From the NCBI GenBank assembly GCA_905197045.1, contig CAJJXG010000015.1:1-33757 (forward strand): a DNA stretch of 33,757 nt, given 5' to 3'. Every line of letters begins with the position of its first letter. Position 1 is the stretch's first letter. Below the pieces are notes generated by a model. The model saw only the letters and a program-made list of their open reading frames with translations, was not told the origin of the DNA and ran no database searches. The DNA comes from an uncultured Caryophanales bacterium. GTDB taxonomy: Bacteria; Bacillota_I; Bacilli_A; RFN20; CAG-826. Both the position numbers and the translations under genes were made by a program. Below are positions 25,314 through 33,757 of this stretch, piece by piece.

Positions 25314-26680
25314 ACAAAAACAAAAGATTAAATAAAGCTATTTTGATTTTATGCATCATAGAGTTTATTTTAATACTCTTCTTTTTAGCATTCTTACTTG
25401 TTTATAGTTCGCTTGTTGGAGGCGATTCATTAATCATGTCGCCTGCTTTATATCTAGCAGTCATCTTTATCTGTTTAATTCCTATTGGAATGCTTTGCTA
25501 TTATATTGGAATAAGAAATCGTAAAATTAATGTCTTTAAATTTGAGATTGACGATCAAAAATTTACTAATAGAAGCAAAAAATTAGTAAAAAGTGAAAAA
25601 GGTAAAAGATTTAGTGAACTTTTAAAACTTGATATAGAGAATTACGAAAAAAGTGAGCCAGTTAAATTTGATGAAGTTACTGATTTAGCTGATTTTTGCA
25701 CTCGCTTTAGAAATTTTTGCGCTTCAACAAAGAAACTTTATTATACAGAAGATGATGTTAGATCATTCGTTTCAAGTTTATTGACTAGTAAAATGATGAT
25801 TTTACAAGGTATGTCTGGCACTGGTAAAACATCAATTGCTTTAGCGTTTGAAGAATTCATTGGTAATCCAACAACAGTAGTTGCAGTTCAACCAGTGTGG
25901 AAAGAAAGAAGCGACTTAATTGGTTATTTTAATGAATTTACCAAAAAGTTTAATGAAACGCCTCTTTTAAAAGAACTTTATAGGTCTAATTTTGATGATC
26001 AAATTTATATTATCGTTTTAGATGAAATGAATATTGCAAGAATCGAATATTATTTTGCTGAATTTTTATCACTTCTTGAATATCCTAACGAAGAACAAAG
26101 GACTATTGAGATTACAAATGATAGTTGGCCAAAAGACCCAAAATTACTTATCGAGGGTCGACTTAAAATTAAGAGTAATGTTTACTTTTTAGGTACGGCA
26201 AATAATGATGAATCTACTTTTTCAATTTCAGATAAAGTCTATGACCGTTCAATGGTTTTAAATCTTGATAATAAGGCAAAACAATTCGATGCACCTCAGC
26301 AAAATCCTATTAAAATTTCCAATCAAAATTTTGAAAACCTTGCAAAAACGGCATTAAATTCTTTTAAAGGGCAAGAAAATTTACAAAAAATGATTAACTC
26401 AATTAACAAAATTTTGATTGAAAATTTTGGAGTTACTTTTGGTAATCGTATGGTTAATCAAATGATGAATTATGTTCCAATTTATGTTGCTTGTGGTGGA
26501 AAAGAAGAAGATGCTTTTGATGATTTTGTCACAAAGAAAATTTTAAGAAAACTAGATGGGAAAGATATATTTAAAGTTGCTAGTGCCTTGCCATCCTTTT
26601 TAGATGCCTTAACGCAAGCTTTTGGTGTTAACAAGTTACCAAGATGCCGTAAATATTTGAAGAGATTTGAGGTGAAATAA
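25310..26680 (+). CDS. Membrane-tethered McrB-like AAA+ ATPase, copy 2
   Basis: 456 aa, starting with GTG at 25310 that overlaps the previous TGA stop (GTGA) behind AAGGAAGGAAAAG. Two N-terminal transmembrane helices (about 9-33 and 45-67) place the rest in the cytosol. AAA+ domain as in copy 1: Walker A GMSGTGKTS (167-175, Lys173), Walker B IIVLDEMNIAR (Asp238, Glu239), GTANNDESTFSISDKVYDRS. Compared with copy 1 the membrane anchor is unrelated in layout (two helices against one) while the ATPase part is almost collinear. This indicates gene duplication around the coiled-coil gene followed by specialisation. Its last codons hold the ribosome site of the next gene (GAGGTGA). Confidence 0.88.
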   Translation: MNKNKRLNKAILILCIIEFILILFFLAFLLVYSSLVGGDSLIMSPALYLAVIFICLIPIGMLCYYIGIRNRKINVFKFEIDDQKFTNRSKKLVKSEKGKRFSELLKLDIENYEKSEPVKFDEVTDLADFCTRFRNFCASTKKLYYTEDDVRSFVSSLLTSKMMILQGMSGTGKTSIALAFEEFIGNPTTVVAVQPVWKERSDLIGYFNEFTKKFNETPLLKELYRSNFDDQIYIIVLDEMNIARIEYYFAEFLSLLEYPNEEQRTIEITNDSWPKDPKLLIEGRLKIKSNVYFLGTANNDESTFSISDKVYDRSMVLNLDNKAKQFDAPQQNPIKISNQNFENLAKTALNSFKGQENLQKMINSINKILIENFGVTFGNRMVNQMMNYVPIYVACGGKEEDAFDDFVTKKILRKLDGKDIFKVASALPSFLDALTQAFGVNKLPRCRKYLKRFEVK

Positions 26681-26681
26681 T

Positions 26682-29600
26682 ATGAAAAAACTATTTGGCT
26701 CAAAACTTGCTTTTATCGGTATCTTAATTGTTCTTATTGCTTCTTTTGGAGCAGTAGCGGTCTTTTCTTTTGCTGCTAGTGGTCAAGCTGAACTATTTAA
26801 GGATAATTTAATAATTACAACTAACGATGTCTCTTTTACTTATAATGGGGAAGAAAGAGTTGTTGATGATAATGAATTACATCTTGAATCTGGAGATTTA
26901 GCTCCTGGAGATTATTTTGCAATTGATCCTGAAGAAAAAGTTGTTTTTGAAGCAAAAACTACTAGAAATCGTGTTAATTATAAAATTTTAAATTTTAGTG
27001 GAGAAGATGTAACTAGTGATTACAACATTACTAATAATTGGGGAGACATTACTGTTAAAAAAAGAAGCATTACAATCGATTTAGCTAGTAGTGTTGACCC
27101 AACAACAATTACAAATGGACAAACATTAACTGATGAATTTTTACAAATTGGTGATGATGGGTTAGCAAGATCAGATAGGTTAACCGCAACAGTTAAAAAA
27201 CACGAAAGCGAAGGAGGATACTTTTCTTTTTCCTTTAATTTTAAGGTTTATAACAATGTATATCAAAAGGATGTTACTTCAAGTTATGTTTTAAAATCAG
27301 AATTAAATTTTGCAACTCGTCCAGATATTGATATTCCTCCATTTGAGGATTGGCCAGAAGATGTTGAAATTCCGGATATTAATCAAGATTTTGGTTTTGA
27401 TACAACTTTTGGTGATATGTTTCAAAATTTTCCAAATGATCTAGATTTAAAAACTCCTGTTTTTCAAATGAACTCTGATGTAGAAGGTACTTATTATTTT
27501 AGAGGTCTCTCTTTAGGAGATTATAATGGGGTTGGTTTTGATGAGGCCTCAAGTTATGAATCAGGAACAGTAAGCCCTTTAGAATATTCAACAACAAATA
27601 TTAAAGAAGAATATCCAAAAGCAACTGTTTCGGTTAAACTAGCTGATAATTTAAATTTTAGTGTTTGCGACTTTGTTCCTAACTTTACAGAAAGCTCAAA
27701 AAAGTTAGCTAACGATATTTGCTATAACCTTGATAAAAATGATGAAAATGCTTATCAAGTAAATAGTTATGTTGTCGGCGATTTGAATTTGGATGAATTG
27801 AGCAATTATCAAATCAGTAATCCAACAATTTATAATGAAGAAATCAAATATTCAGAGTATGTTAAAAACACTTATCTTAGTGTTTCAAGTTATTTAAAGA
27901 TGCAATTAAATGATTGGTTAAACGCTAATGGTATTTATTTGAATACTCTTCAAAGTTTTACTGATGATTTAAAGAATTTCTTTTTAAACAACTTTAAATA
28001 TGACATCAGGGGTTATGCTGATGAAAGTGTTGATAACGTTTATACCTTTTTAACGGATGTAAGATCTGGAAATTGTATGAATTTTGCAGCTTCGGCAACA
28101 ATGCTTTTTAGAAGTGTTGGAATTCCAGCTCGTATTGTAATGGGCTTTATGGTCAATCATAATGAGGCCAATGTTCAAACTAACGTTACAATCATGAACG
28201 CTCATGCTTGGACTGAAATATATGTAGATAATTTTGGCTGGGTGCCACTTGAATTTACTCCTTCTAATCCATATTTACCTGATTTAGATGAAGAAAATCA
28301 TTATGAATATGTTAAAAATGATCCTAATGCCACAACAGAAGGAAGTGGTGTTATGGGTGATATTAACTTTGTATCGCCTCAATATAATAATTTATTTGAT
28401 GTTCAAGTAAGTGAGCCAGGAAGTTATTATTTAAGAAAAGAAAATTATGGTGATTTCCAAGGCAATAAGTTTAATGATGCTACTGTTTATAATGTTTCAG
28501 AAAATCCTAATCCAAATTATTTTGTTGGAGAACAATTAAAAGATAGTGGCAGAAACAAACGAACTATCAATATTTATTACAATGAAAATATTCCTAGAGA
28601 TAAGGATTTAGTGAGCTCTTATTATTTTGGCGAAGGCGATCCAGTTGCTAATAATGATATTTATTTTACGCCTCAGGAAGTTGATGGGACTTTAGCTTTA
28701 ACTTCTTCAATGAGCGATATTGATTATGATTTTGCAAGCAATGTTGATTCAATCGATTCTTTGAGTTTTTTAAATCCATCTTACACTGAAGCTGAAAGTC
28801 TCTATTATCATTTTGCAAAAGTTTACTATACGAATATGCCTGAAGGGTTAAGTAAAGAAATTGATAAAATGATTAGTAAAGTAACGCCAGTTGTTCCTCA
28901 AGATCCAAAAATTGTAATTCCTCTTGTTATTGAATATCTTTCAAAAGCAAATGTGATTTATGATCCTTTATATGAGTCTGATTATAATTATGATTCACCT
29001 CAACAAACCATTGAAAATATATTAAATAGAAATGAAGTGCGCTGCGATTCTTCAATTCTTGCTGGAGCCGCTGCTGTTTTATTACGTTATTTTGAAATCC
29101 CAACTAGATTAGTAAATGGCTATCTTTATGAAGCAAACTCTAATGAAAGAAGAAGTATTACCGAAGTTAATGAATACTATTGGAATGAAATTTATATTAA
29201 GGGACATGGTTGGGTTAGACTAGATTTAGCAAAAGCTTGTAATTTTGTAGATGATGTTTATTATCAAGGAAAAACAAAGATTACTGTCAAAACTGACAGC
29301 ATCTCTAAAGAATATGATGGAACAAGTATCTCGAGCGAGCCTAAAATAGAGATAGAAGGAGAAGTTCCTTCTAGTCACGTTATTTCATGTTTACCAAAAG
29401 CATCGATTACTGATGCTGGTCAAACTGTTGCTGATGCCTTCTTATTTATTACAACAGGTGATGGAAGCGATGTAAGTTATCAATATTCTATTGATTACGA
29501 TTATGGATATTTAGAAATTTTGCGACGCACCATTACGGTTTATACTAAGACTGTTGATACTATCTATGAAGAAGGTAAAGTTTTAGTGCCGGAAATTAAC

Positions 29601-29786
29601 AATATTCAATCTGGCGACCTTGATATGTCTAAATTTGAAATAAAATTTAAACCAATTAAGACTTTAGATAGTGTAGGAAGTTTGGAGGCAGAAATTGAAA
29701 TCTATGCTATCTATGATCAGTATGGGAAAAATGTCAAAGACAACTTCGACATTAACTATGTATTTGGACAATTGACGATGTATTGA
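26682..29786 (+). CDS. Membrane-anchored transglutaminase-like surface protein with YDG/MBG modules
   Basis: 1034 aa. An N-terminal anchor helix (about 8-31) is followed by two YDG/MBG-type beta modules (to about 205; first module ends WGDITVKKR). Then come two TgpA-like units, each introduced by a YYxR-x(n)-YGD or LGD strand. The first transglutaminase core has Cys465 (in SGNCMNFA), His508 (NAHAWTEIYV) and Glu524 (VPLEFTP), a plausible catalytic triad. In the second core the matching positions are Ser790, Tyr832 and Asp848, so it should be inactive. Two more beta modules close the protein, which ends exactly at a module end (VFGQLTMY). It would act outside the cell, cross-linking or cutting amide bonds in surface proteins or peptides. 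Strong ribosome site GAGGTGA. No sorting motif. Substrates unknown. Confidence 0.85.
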   Translation: MKKLFGSKLAFIGILIVLIASFGAVAVFSFAASGQAELFKDNLIITTNDVSFTYNGEERVVDDNELHLESGDLAPGDYFAIDPEEKVVFEAKTTRNRVNYKILNFSGEDVTSDYNITNNWGDITVKKRSITIDLASSVDPTTITNGQTLTDEFLQIGDDGLARSDRLTATVKKHESEGGYFSFSFNFKVYNNVYQKDVTSSYVLKSELNFATRPDIDIPPFEDWPEDVEIPDINQDFGFDTTFGDMFQNFPNDLDLKTPVFQMNSDVEGTYYFRGLSLGDYNGVGFDEASSYESGTVSPLEYSTTNIKEEYPKATVSVKLADNLNFSVCDFVPNFTESSKKLANDICYNLDKNDENAYQVNSYVVGDLNLDELSNYQISNPTIYNEEIKYSEYVKNTYLSVSSYLKMQLNDWLNANGIYLNTLQSFTDDLKNFFLNNFKYDIRGYADESVDNVYTFLTDVRSGNCMNFAASATMLFRSVGIPARIVMGFMVNHNEANVQTNVTIMNAHAWTEIYVDNFGWVPLEFTPSNPYLPDLDEENHYEYVKNDPNATTEGSGVMGDINFVSPQYNNLFDVQVSEPGSYYLRKENYGDFQGNKFNDATVYNVSENPNPNYFVGEQLKDSGRNKRTINIYYNENIPRDKDLVSSYYFGEGDPVANNDIYFTPQEVDGTLALTSSMSDIDYDFASNVDSIDSLSFLNPSYTEAESLYYHFAKVYYTNMPEGLSKEIDKMISKVTPVVPQDPKIVIPLVIEYLSKANVIYDPLYESDYNYDSPQQTIENILNRNEVRCDSSILAGAAAVLLRYFEIPTRLVNGYLYEANSNERRSITEVNEYYWNEIYIKGHGWVRLDLAKACNFVDDVYYQGKTKITVKTDSISKEYDGTSISSEPKIEIEGEVPSSHVISCLPKASITDAGQTVADAFLFITTGDGSDVSYQYSIDYDYGYLEILRRTITVYTKTVDTIYEEGKVLVPEINNIQSGDLDMSKFEIKFKPIKTLDSVGSLEAEIEIYAIYDQYGKNVKDNFDINYVFGQLTMY

Positions 29787-29788
29787 TT

Positions 29789-32700
29789 ATGTTGACACAA
29801 AAGTATAACAAAAAAATTGACAAGTTTATTGCTATCTATAAGTTTGCTTATAGATATCGAGTTTTGCTTTGCTCACTTTTTATTATTTCTGCATTAACCA
29901 GTGCTACATTAATGGGCCTTGTCGGCACAATAATTGATGATATTACTCCAGAAAACTTTACTTATGGCGATGATTTTGAGCTTGAAGCATCTTCTTTATT
30001 TAATGATAAACCTAATATTCAATATTCTAGTAGTGGGGCAAATCATTGGAGCTATGATAAGCCAATTTTGGTTGGTAAATATGATGCTAGAACAGTAAGC
30101 AAAAATGTTTTTGGTGGCGATAGATATGGGAAAATCCATACATTTGAAATTGTTCCTCGTGAAATTAAACCGACTGTTGATGGTGGATCTTTTCAATATG
30201 GTAGTAATCCTGATCTAGAATTTACGAATCTAAAAGAAGGCGATAAATTAGTTTATCGTAACTATAAATTAAATAGTGTTAATACTGATCCTAATTTAAG
30301 TTTTGTAGACGGCGATTTTTTAATCGTTAATGAAGAAGGAGAAAACGTCACCAGTAATTATAAAATTGACTATACTCCAGTGAACGTTTCGCTTATGTCA
30401 AAAGAAGTTGATTTATCAATTAGTGCAGTTAAAACTTATGATGGTGAGCCACTTTATGCAAATAATGAAAATGTTTTTACAACCGATGATTTAGTTAAAG
30501 GTGATCATATTGAAGTTGTGGGGTCAAATAAGTTAACAAATGCAGGAACAATTAATGCTAATGCTAATTTAAAAGCAGTCAGTGATACTTTTGGGGATGT
30601 GACTTCTTTATATAAATTTGATGTAAAATCTTCTTCTTTAACTGTTAATAAACGTTCAGTTTCTTTAAAAATCAATGATTATGAAAAAGAATACGATGGT
30701 AAAGCAACAAATATTGATGCTTCTTATTGCGAGATTAGTGAAGGCGCTTTAGTAGAAGGTCATAATCTTGAAATAACCTTTAATCAATATATTGATGTTG
30801 GAGAATATGAAATTACTCCATATACAATTAAAGTAATCGACGAAGAAGGGGTTGACGTAACTCAAAACTATAATTTTGATATTACAAGCGGGATTTGCAG
30901 GGTTTTAAAGAGAAATATTACAATTTCTACGCCATCTAGTTCATTTATTTACGATGGTTCAGTACATGGAATTAACGAATTTTCACTAAGTGAAGAAACC
31001 CCTTTAGCTGAAGGTGAAAATATCATAATTAAAAATGAATATTATAGTGATGGAAGTAATGTCGGAACTTATGAAAATAAAGTAGAGCTTGATATCGTTA
31101 ATAGCGATGAAAAATCAACTATAAAAAACTATAACATCACTTATAAATACGGAAGCATTACAATAACTAAAAAAGATATTGTTGTTTCTTCTCCAGATAT
31201 GACAGGCGATTATAATGGAAATCAATTACCATTTTTTGATGTTTCAAATAATATAACTTATAATCAAGCCGATTTAGGTGCTGGCGATACTCTTCAAGTG
31301 CAATCTCAAGAAGATTTCCGTTACGCTACTCCTGGAGTATACGAAAATACTTTTAGCGTAAGTATTTTAAACTCCTCTAAAAAAGATGTTAGTAACAATT
31401 ACAATATTATTTATAAACCTGGCAAAGTTACTATTAATAAAAGAGAAATAAGTTGCACTACGGCTTCAAGCACATTCTATTATTATGAAGGTGGTAAATA
31501 TTCTTTTGGGTCCTTTAATTCAACAAATAATTTAGCTAGTGGCGATGAATTAATTGGTGTTGATTATACGGTTGTTACTGAAAAAGGTATTTTTGATAAT
31601 GAAATGACACCAGTAATCACAAATGATCAAGGAGCTGATGTAACTAGTGCTTATAAGATCAATATGTCTTTAGGAAAACTTGAAGTAATTGATGATCCTA
31701 ATGATGAACAAGAGGACGTTGAAGCTCCTGTTGATGGATCTGATTCAGATACTTCAAGTGGTGGTCAACAAGTAGCCGATTCTGGTGTTATTTTAATTGA
31801 TAAAAAACCTAACGAAGGTGGCGAATCTGGTGGAGAAGAAGGCGGCGAAACTGGTGGTGGAGAAGGCGGAGAGTCTGGCGAAGATCCTGATCCAGGCGAA
31901 GATCCTGAAAATCCAGGAAGTGGAGAGGATAATCCAGGAGAAGATACTAAACCAACCTATCTTTATAAATTCACTACAAACGAGAATAGAGATCATTATT
32001 ATTTCAGACAAAATGTATATGGAAAATATTCCGATGGTAAATTATATTATGCCCCAACTTATGATATTTCTCGATTAAGTGTTGCAAGTAATCCTGACTT
32101 ATATTTATCTAAATTAGTTCGTGGAAAGAAAACTTCTAATGAAATTAATATTAATTACAACGCTTTATTTAAGAAAGATATTGCTCCTTATTATGTTAAT
32201 CAATTCCCAATGAGACAAAATTATGAAGGGAAGTTTGATTATTCAGGACGGACAAGTAATTCCTTCAAAACTTTTAACTATAATTTTTTAGAGGAAGGAT
32301 TTGGACCTATTAATTTTGACAACATGGAATATAACGAAAATGTCGAAAGTTATGAAAACTTTGTAAAGAATAATTATTTGTATGTTCCTGATAATTTATA
32401 TGCTCCAATTGATCAAATAATCGATGAATATAATCTTGAAGCAGATAACGAGTTTGACACAATTTATAATATTGCTCGTTATATGAGCAAACATAATACA
32501 ATTTCTAGTGAGCCTTTATATGAAATTGGTGATGACCCAGTCTATAAAATGCTAACCGAGACACATTCTGGTAAATCATCTCATTTTGCTATTACTTACG
32601 CTATGATGTTAAGAAGAGTTGGTGTCCCAGCTCGTGTTGCAAGTGGATATATAGCCCAAGGATTAAAAGGCAATGAAAATGAAGTTTATAAAGGAGCCTG

Positions 32701-33553
32701 TGAATCAACTTGGACTGAGGTCTATAGTTCCGATTTAAAATGTTGGGTTTACGTTGATACTTTCCCAACATATGCAATCGAATATAAACCAGAACCTATT
32801 ATTCCAGATGAACCAGAGGAACCAGAAGAACCTGATAATCCTGGTGGAGAAGAAGGCGGCGAAACTGGTGGTGAAGGTGGAGAGTCTGGCGAAGACCCTG
32901 ATCCAGGCGAAGATCCTGATAAACCAGGTGGTGAAGACCCTGACAAGCCAGGAGAAGGCGATGGAGAAGACAAACCTGAAGAATTCCCTCGCGATCCAAT
33001 TAAAGGTAGCCTTACCATAAAATCACCTGATATTTTCTTTACTTATAATGGAAAAGCTAATAAGTGTGACAACGATAATTTCACTTACTTTGGAGAAGCC
33101 TTACTTGATTATGATGAAATTCAAGTTGAATACATTCGTTCTGCAATTGATGTTGTGGATCCATTAATTAATCCGTCCATTCTAAACGAATTTGTTTATC
33201 GTATTGTTGATACAAGAAATGGTAAAGATGTAACAAAAGAATATGAGGGAAGAGTTTCGACTATTTTTGGAAATTTATATGTTGAAAAAGCGCAACTTGA
33301 TGTAATTTCCGCTGACTTATCAAAGGCTTATGATGGTACAAGACTAATGGGGACAATTGACTGCATTAGTTTTGGAGAAAATGGTTTACAAGGTGATGAT
33401 AAAATTACTGGAGTTATCTTTACTTCTTTCATAAGTGAAGTAGGAACTGTTAAAAATAAATTCGAAATTACTCGTATTTCTAGATCTGGTTATGATAGTT
33501 GTCTTAGCAATTACGAAATAAATCCTACTTACGGTAATTTAACAATTTATTAA
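29789..33553 (+). CDS. Giant membrane-anchored surface protein: YDG/MBG modules and a pseudo-transglutaminase
   Basis: 1254 aa. The start is the ATG at 29789, just past the previous stop; a TTG at 29783 overlaps that stop. There is no ribosome site, so translation is probably coupled. An anchor helix (about 23-49) is followed by seven YDG/MBG-type beta modules (recurring YDG near the start, N/Y-x-I-x-Y-x-x-G-x-(L/I/V)-T-I near the end), a Gly/Glu/Asp/Pro-rich linker (about 665-720), a TgpA-like unit, a second copy of the linker, and two final beta modules ending TYGNLTIY. The transglutaminase core reads HSGKSSHFAITYAMMLRRVGVPAR with Ser930 for Cys and Ser973 for His, and only Asp990 kept, so it is a pseudoenzyme and probably a binding fold. 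It is likely a long stalk on the cell surface and a partner of the preceding protein. It is the last gene of the operon. Confidence 0.83.
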   Translation: MLTQKYNKKIDKFIAIYKFAYRYRVLLCSLFIISALTSATLMGLVGTIIDDITPENFTYGDDFELEASSLFNDKPNIQYSSSGANHWSYDKPILVGKYDARTVSKNVFGGDRYGKIHTFEIVPREIKPTVDGGSFQYGSNPDLEFTNLKEGDKLVYRNYKLNSVNTDPNLSFVDGDFLIVNEEGENVTSNYKIDYTPVNVSLMSKEVDLSISAVKTYDGEPLYANNENVFTTDDLVKGDHIEVVGSNKLTNAGTINANANLKAVSDTFGDVTSLYKFDVKSSSLTVNKRSVSLKINDYEKEYDGKATNIDASYCEISEGALVEGHNLEITFNQYIDVGEYEITPYTIKVIDEEGVDVTQNYNFDITSGICRVLKRNITISTPSSSFIYDGSVHGINEFSLSEETPLAEGENIIIKNEYYSDGSNVGTYENKVELDIVNSDEKSTIKNYNITYKYGSITITKKDIVVSSPDMTGDYNGNQLPFFDVSNNITYNQADLGAGDTLQVQSQEDFRYATPGVYENTFSVSILNSSKKDVSNNYNIIYKPGKVTINKREISCTTASSTFYYYEGGKYSFGSFNSTNNLASGDELIGVDYTVVTEKGIFDNEMTPVITNDQGADVTSAYKINMSLGKLEVIDDPNDEQEDVEAPVDGSDSDTSSGGQQVADSGVILIDKKPNEGGESGGEEGGETGGGEGGESGEDPDPGEDPENPGSGEDNPGEDTKPTYLYKFTTNENRDHYYFRQNVYGKYSDGKLYYAPTYDISRLSVASNPDLYLSKLVRGKKTSNEININYNALFKKDIAPYYVNQFPMRQNYEGKFDYSGRTSNSFKTFNYNFLEEGFGPINFDNMEYNENVESYENFVKNNYLYVPDNLYAPIDQIIDEYNLEADNEFDTIYNIARYMSKHNTISSEPLYEIGDDPVYKMLTETHSGKSSHFAITYAMMLRRVGVPARVASGYIAQGLKGNENEVYKGACESTWTEVYSSDLKCWVYVDTFPTYAIEYKPEPIIPDEPEEPEEPDNPGGEEGGETGGEGGESGEDPDPGEDPDKPGGEDPDKPGEGDGEDKPEEFPRDPIKGSLTIKSPDIFFTYNGKANKCDNDNFTYFGEALLDYDEIQVEYIRSAIDVVDPLINPSILNEFVYRIVDTRNGKDVTKEYEGRVSTIFGNLYVEKAQLDVISADLSKAYDGTRLMGTIDCISFGENGLQGDDKITGVIFTSFISEVGTVKNKFEITRISRSGYDSCLSNYEINPTYGNLTIY
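31829..31917 (+). repeat. Gly/Glu/Asp/Pro linker repeat, copy 1
   Basis: In-frame stretch encoding GGEEGGETGG and SGEDPDPGEDP; nearly the same DNA recurs about 1 kb downstream in the same gene. It is richer in G and C than the surrounding sequence. Confidence 0.8.
32843..32936 (+). repeat. Gly/Glu/Asp/Pro linker repeat, copy 2
   Basis: Second copy of the linker DNA, again in frame, with small indels and synonymous changes (GATCCT/GACCCT). The two copies bracket the pseudo-transglutaminase unit, a layout open to loss or gain of that unit by recombination. Confidence 0.8.
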
Positions 33554-33559
33554 ATATGA

Positions 33560-33587
33560 ATGTAGGAACTTGTTTCCTACATTTTTT
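33560..33587 (+). terminator. Terminator of the accessory operon
   Basis: Perfect 9-bp stem ATGTAGGAA/TTCCTACAT with loop CTTGT, running into six T, 7 bases after the last stop codon. Nothing recognisable follows to the window end except two copies of GTTGTCAC (33590-33597 and 33720-33727). Confidence 0.92.
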
Positions 33588-33757
33588 GGTTGTCACATCT
33601 TAACCGGAACACTTGAAACTGTTTACCTAAAACTACTTTTTCTTTTTAAAATATTAAAAAAGCATAGTTTATTGTTGCATTAAAATTAGCTTAAAAAAGT
33701 GCTGTGGTTATTCATCTAAGTTGTCACTATTTTTACACAAAGTTATTCATTTAATTT

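Noticed and set aside
32749..33018. Ser/Pro/Gly-rich minus-strand frame over the second linker
   Set aside because: It is a mirror of the biased Gly/Glu/Asp/Pro codons on the plus strand; no ribosome site or promoter.
1..33757. CRISPR arrays, tRNA or rRNA genes, insertion sequences, integrase
   Set aside because: None found: no regular short repeats with spacers, no tRNA TTC-loop pattern in a cloverleaf, and no transposase-like gene.

Overview
Low-GC bacterial chromosome, most likely from the Bacillota or a Mollicutes-related Bacilli lineage. The gene order from cysS to rpoC is the Bacillus-type order. The L10 leader is of the Firmicutes kind. RpoB carries an Asn at the rifampicin-contact position where most bacteria have His, a change known from Mollicutes. 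TGA is used as a stop codon (for example at the ends of the 148-aa gene and of the coiled-coil gene) and Trp is encoded by TGG, so this is the standard code and not a Mycoplasma-type code.

Region 1 (1-1,883, minus strand): a two-gene unit, trpS followed by an overlapping Cof-type HAD phosphatase. Region 2 (2,044-17,288, plus strand): the conserved information-processing core, in the order cysS, rlmB, a divergent sigma factor in the sigH position, an unrecognised 148-aa gene, rpmG, secE, nusG, rplK, rplA, rplJ, rplL, an RsmC-like methyltransferase, rpoB, rpoC. rpmG (49 codons) is easily missed. Control elements are readable: terminators after nusG, rplL and rpoC, a strong promoter before rplK, a leader before rplK that copies the L1-binding stretch of 23S rRNA, and an L10-type leader before rplJ. 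Compared with Bacillus, mrnC and yacP are absent.

Region 3 (about 17,289-17,884) is a non-coding boundary with a 16-bp inverted repeat forming a long hairpin, and a palindrome laid over a TATAAT box in front of the accessory operon. Region 4 (17,885-33,587, plus strand) is a single tightly packed operon of surface and membrane proteins ending in a clear terminator. It encodes a lipoprotein with three InlB-type B-repeats; a polytopic membrane protein with an extracellular BspA-like leucine-rich repeat, split by a one-base frameshift; two closely related membrane-tethered McrB-like AAA+ ATPases; between them a cytosolic coiled-coil protein whose N-terminal half resembles the McrC-like DUF2357 region; and two giant membrane-anchored proteins built from YDG/MBG-type beta modules and three transglutaminase-like (TgpA-like) units.

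The accessory operon is the most novel part. My inference is that the paired AAA+ motors and the coiled-coil protein form a cytosolic, membrane-attached machine coupled to the LRR membrane protein and to the extracellular transglutaminase/adhesin proteins. It resembles in outline the MoxR-DUF58-TgpA arrangement, but with McrB/McrC-like parts in place of MoxR and DUF58. Only one of the three transglutaminase-like units keeps the catalytic Cys and His.
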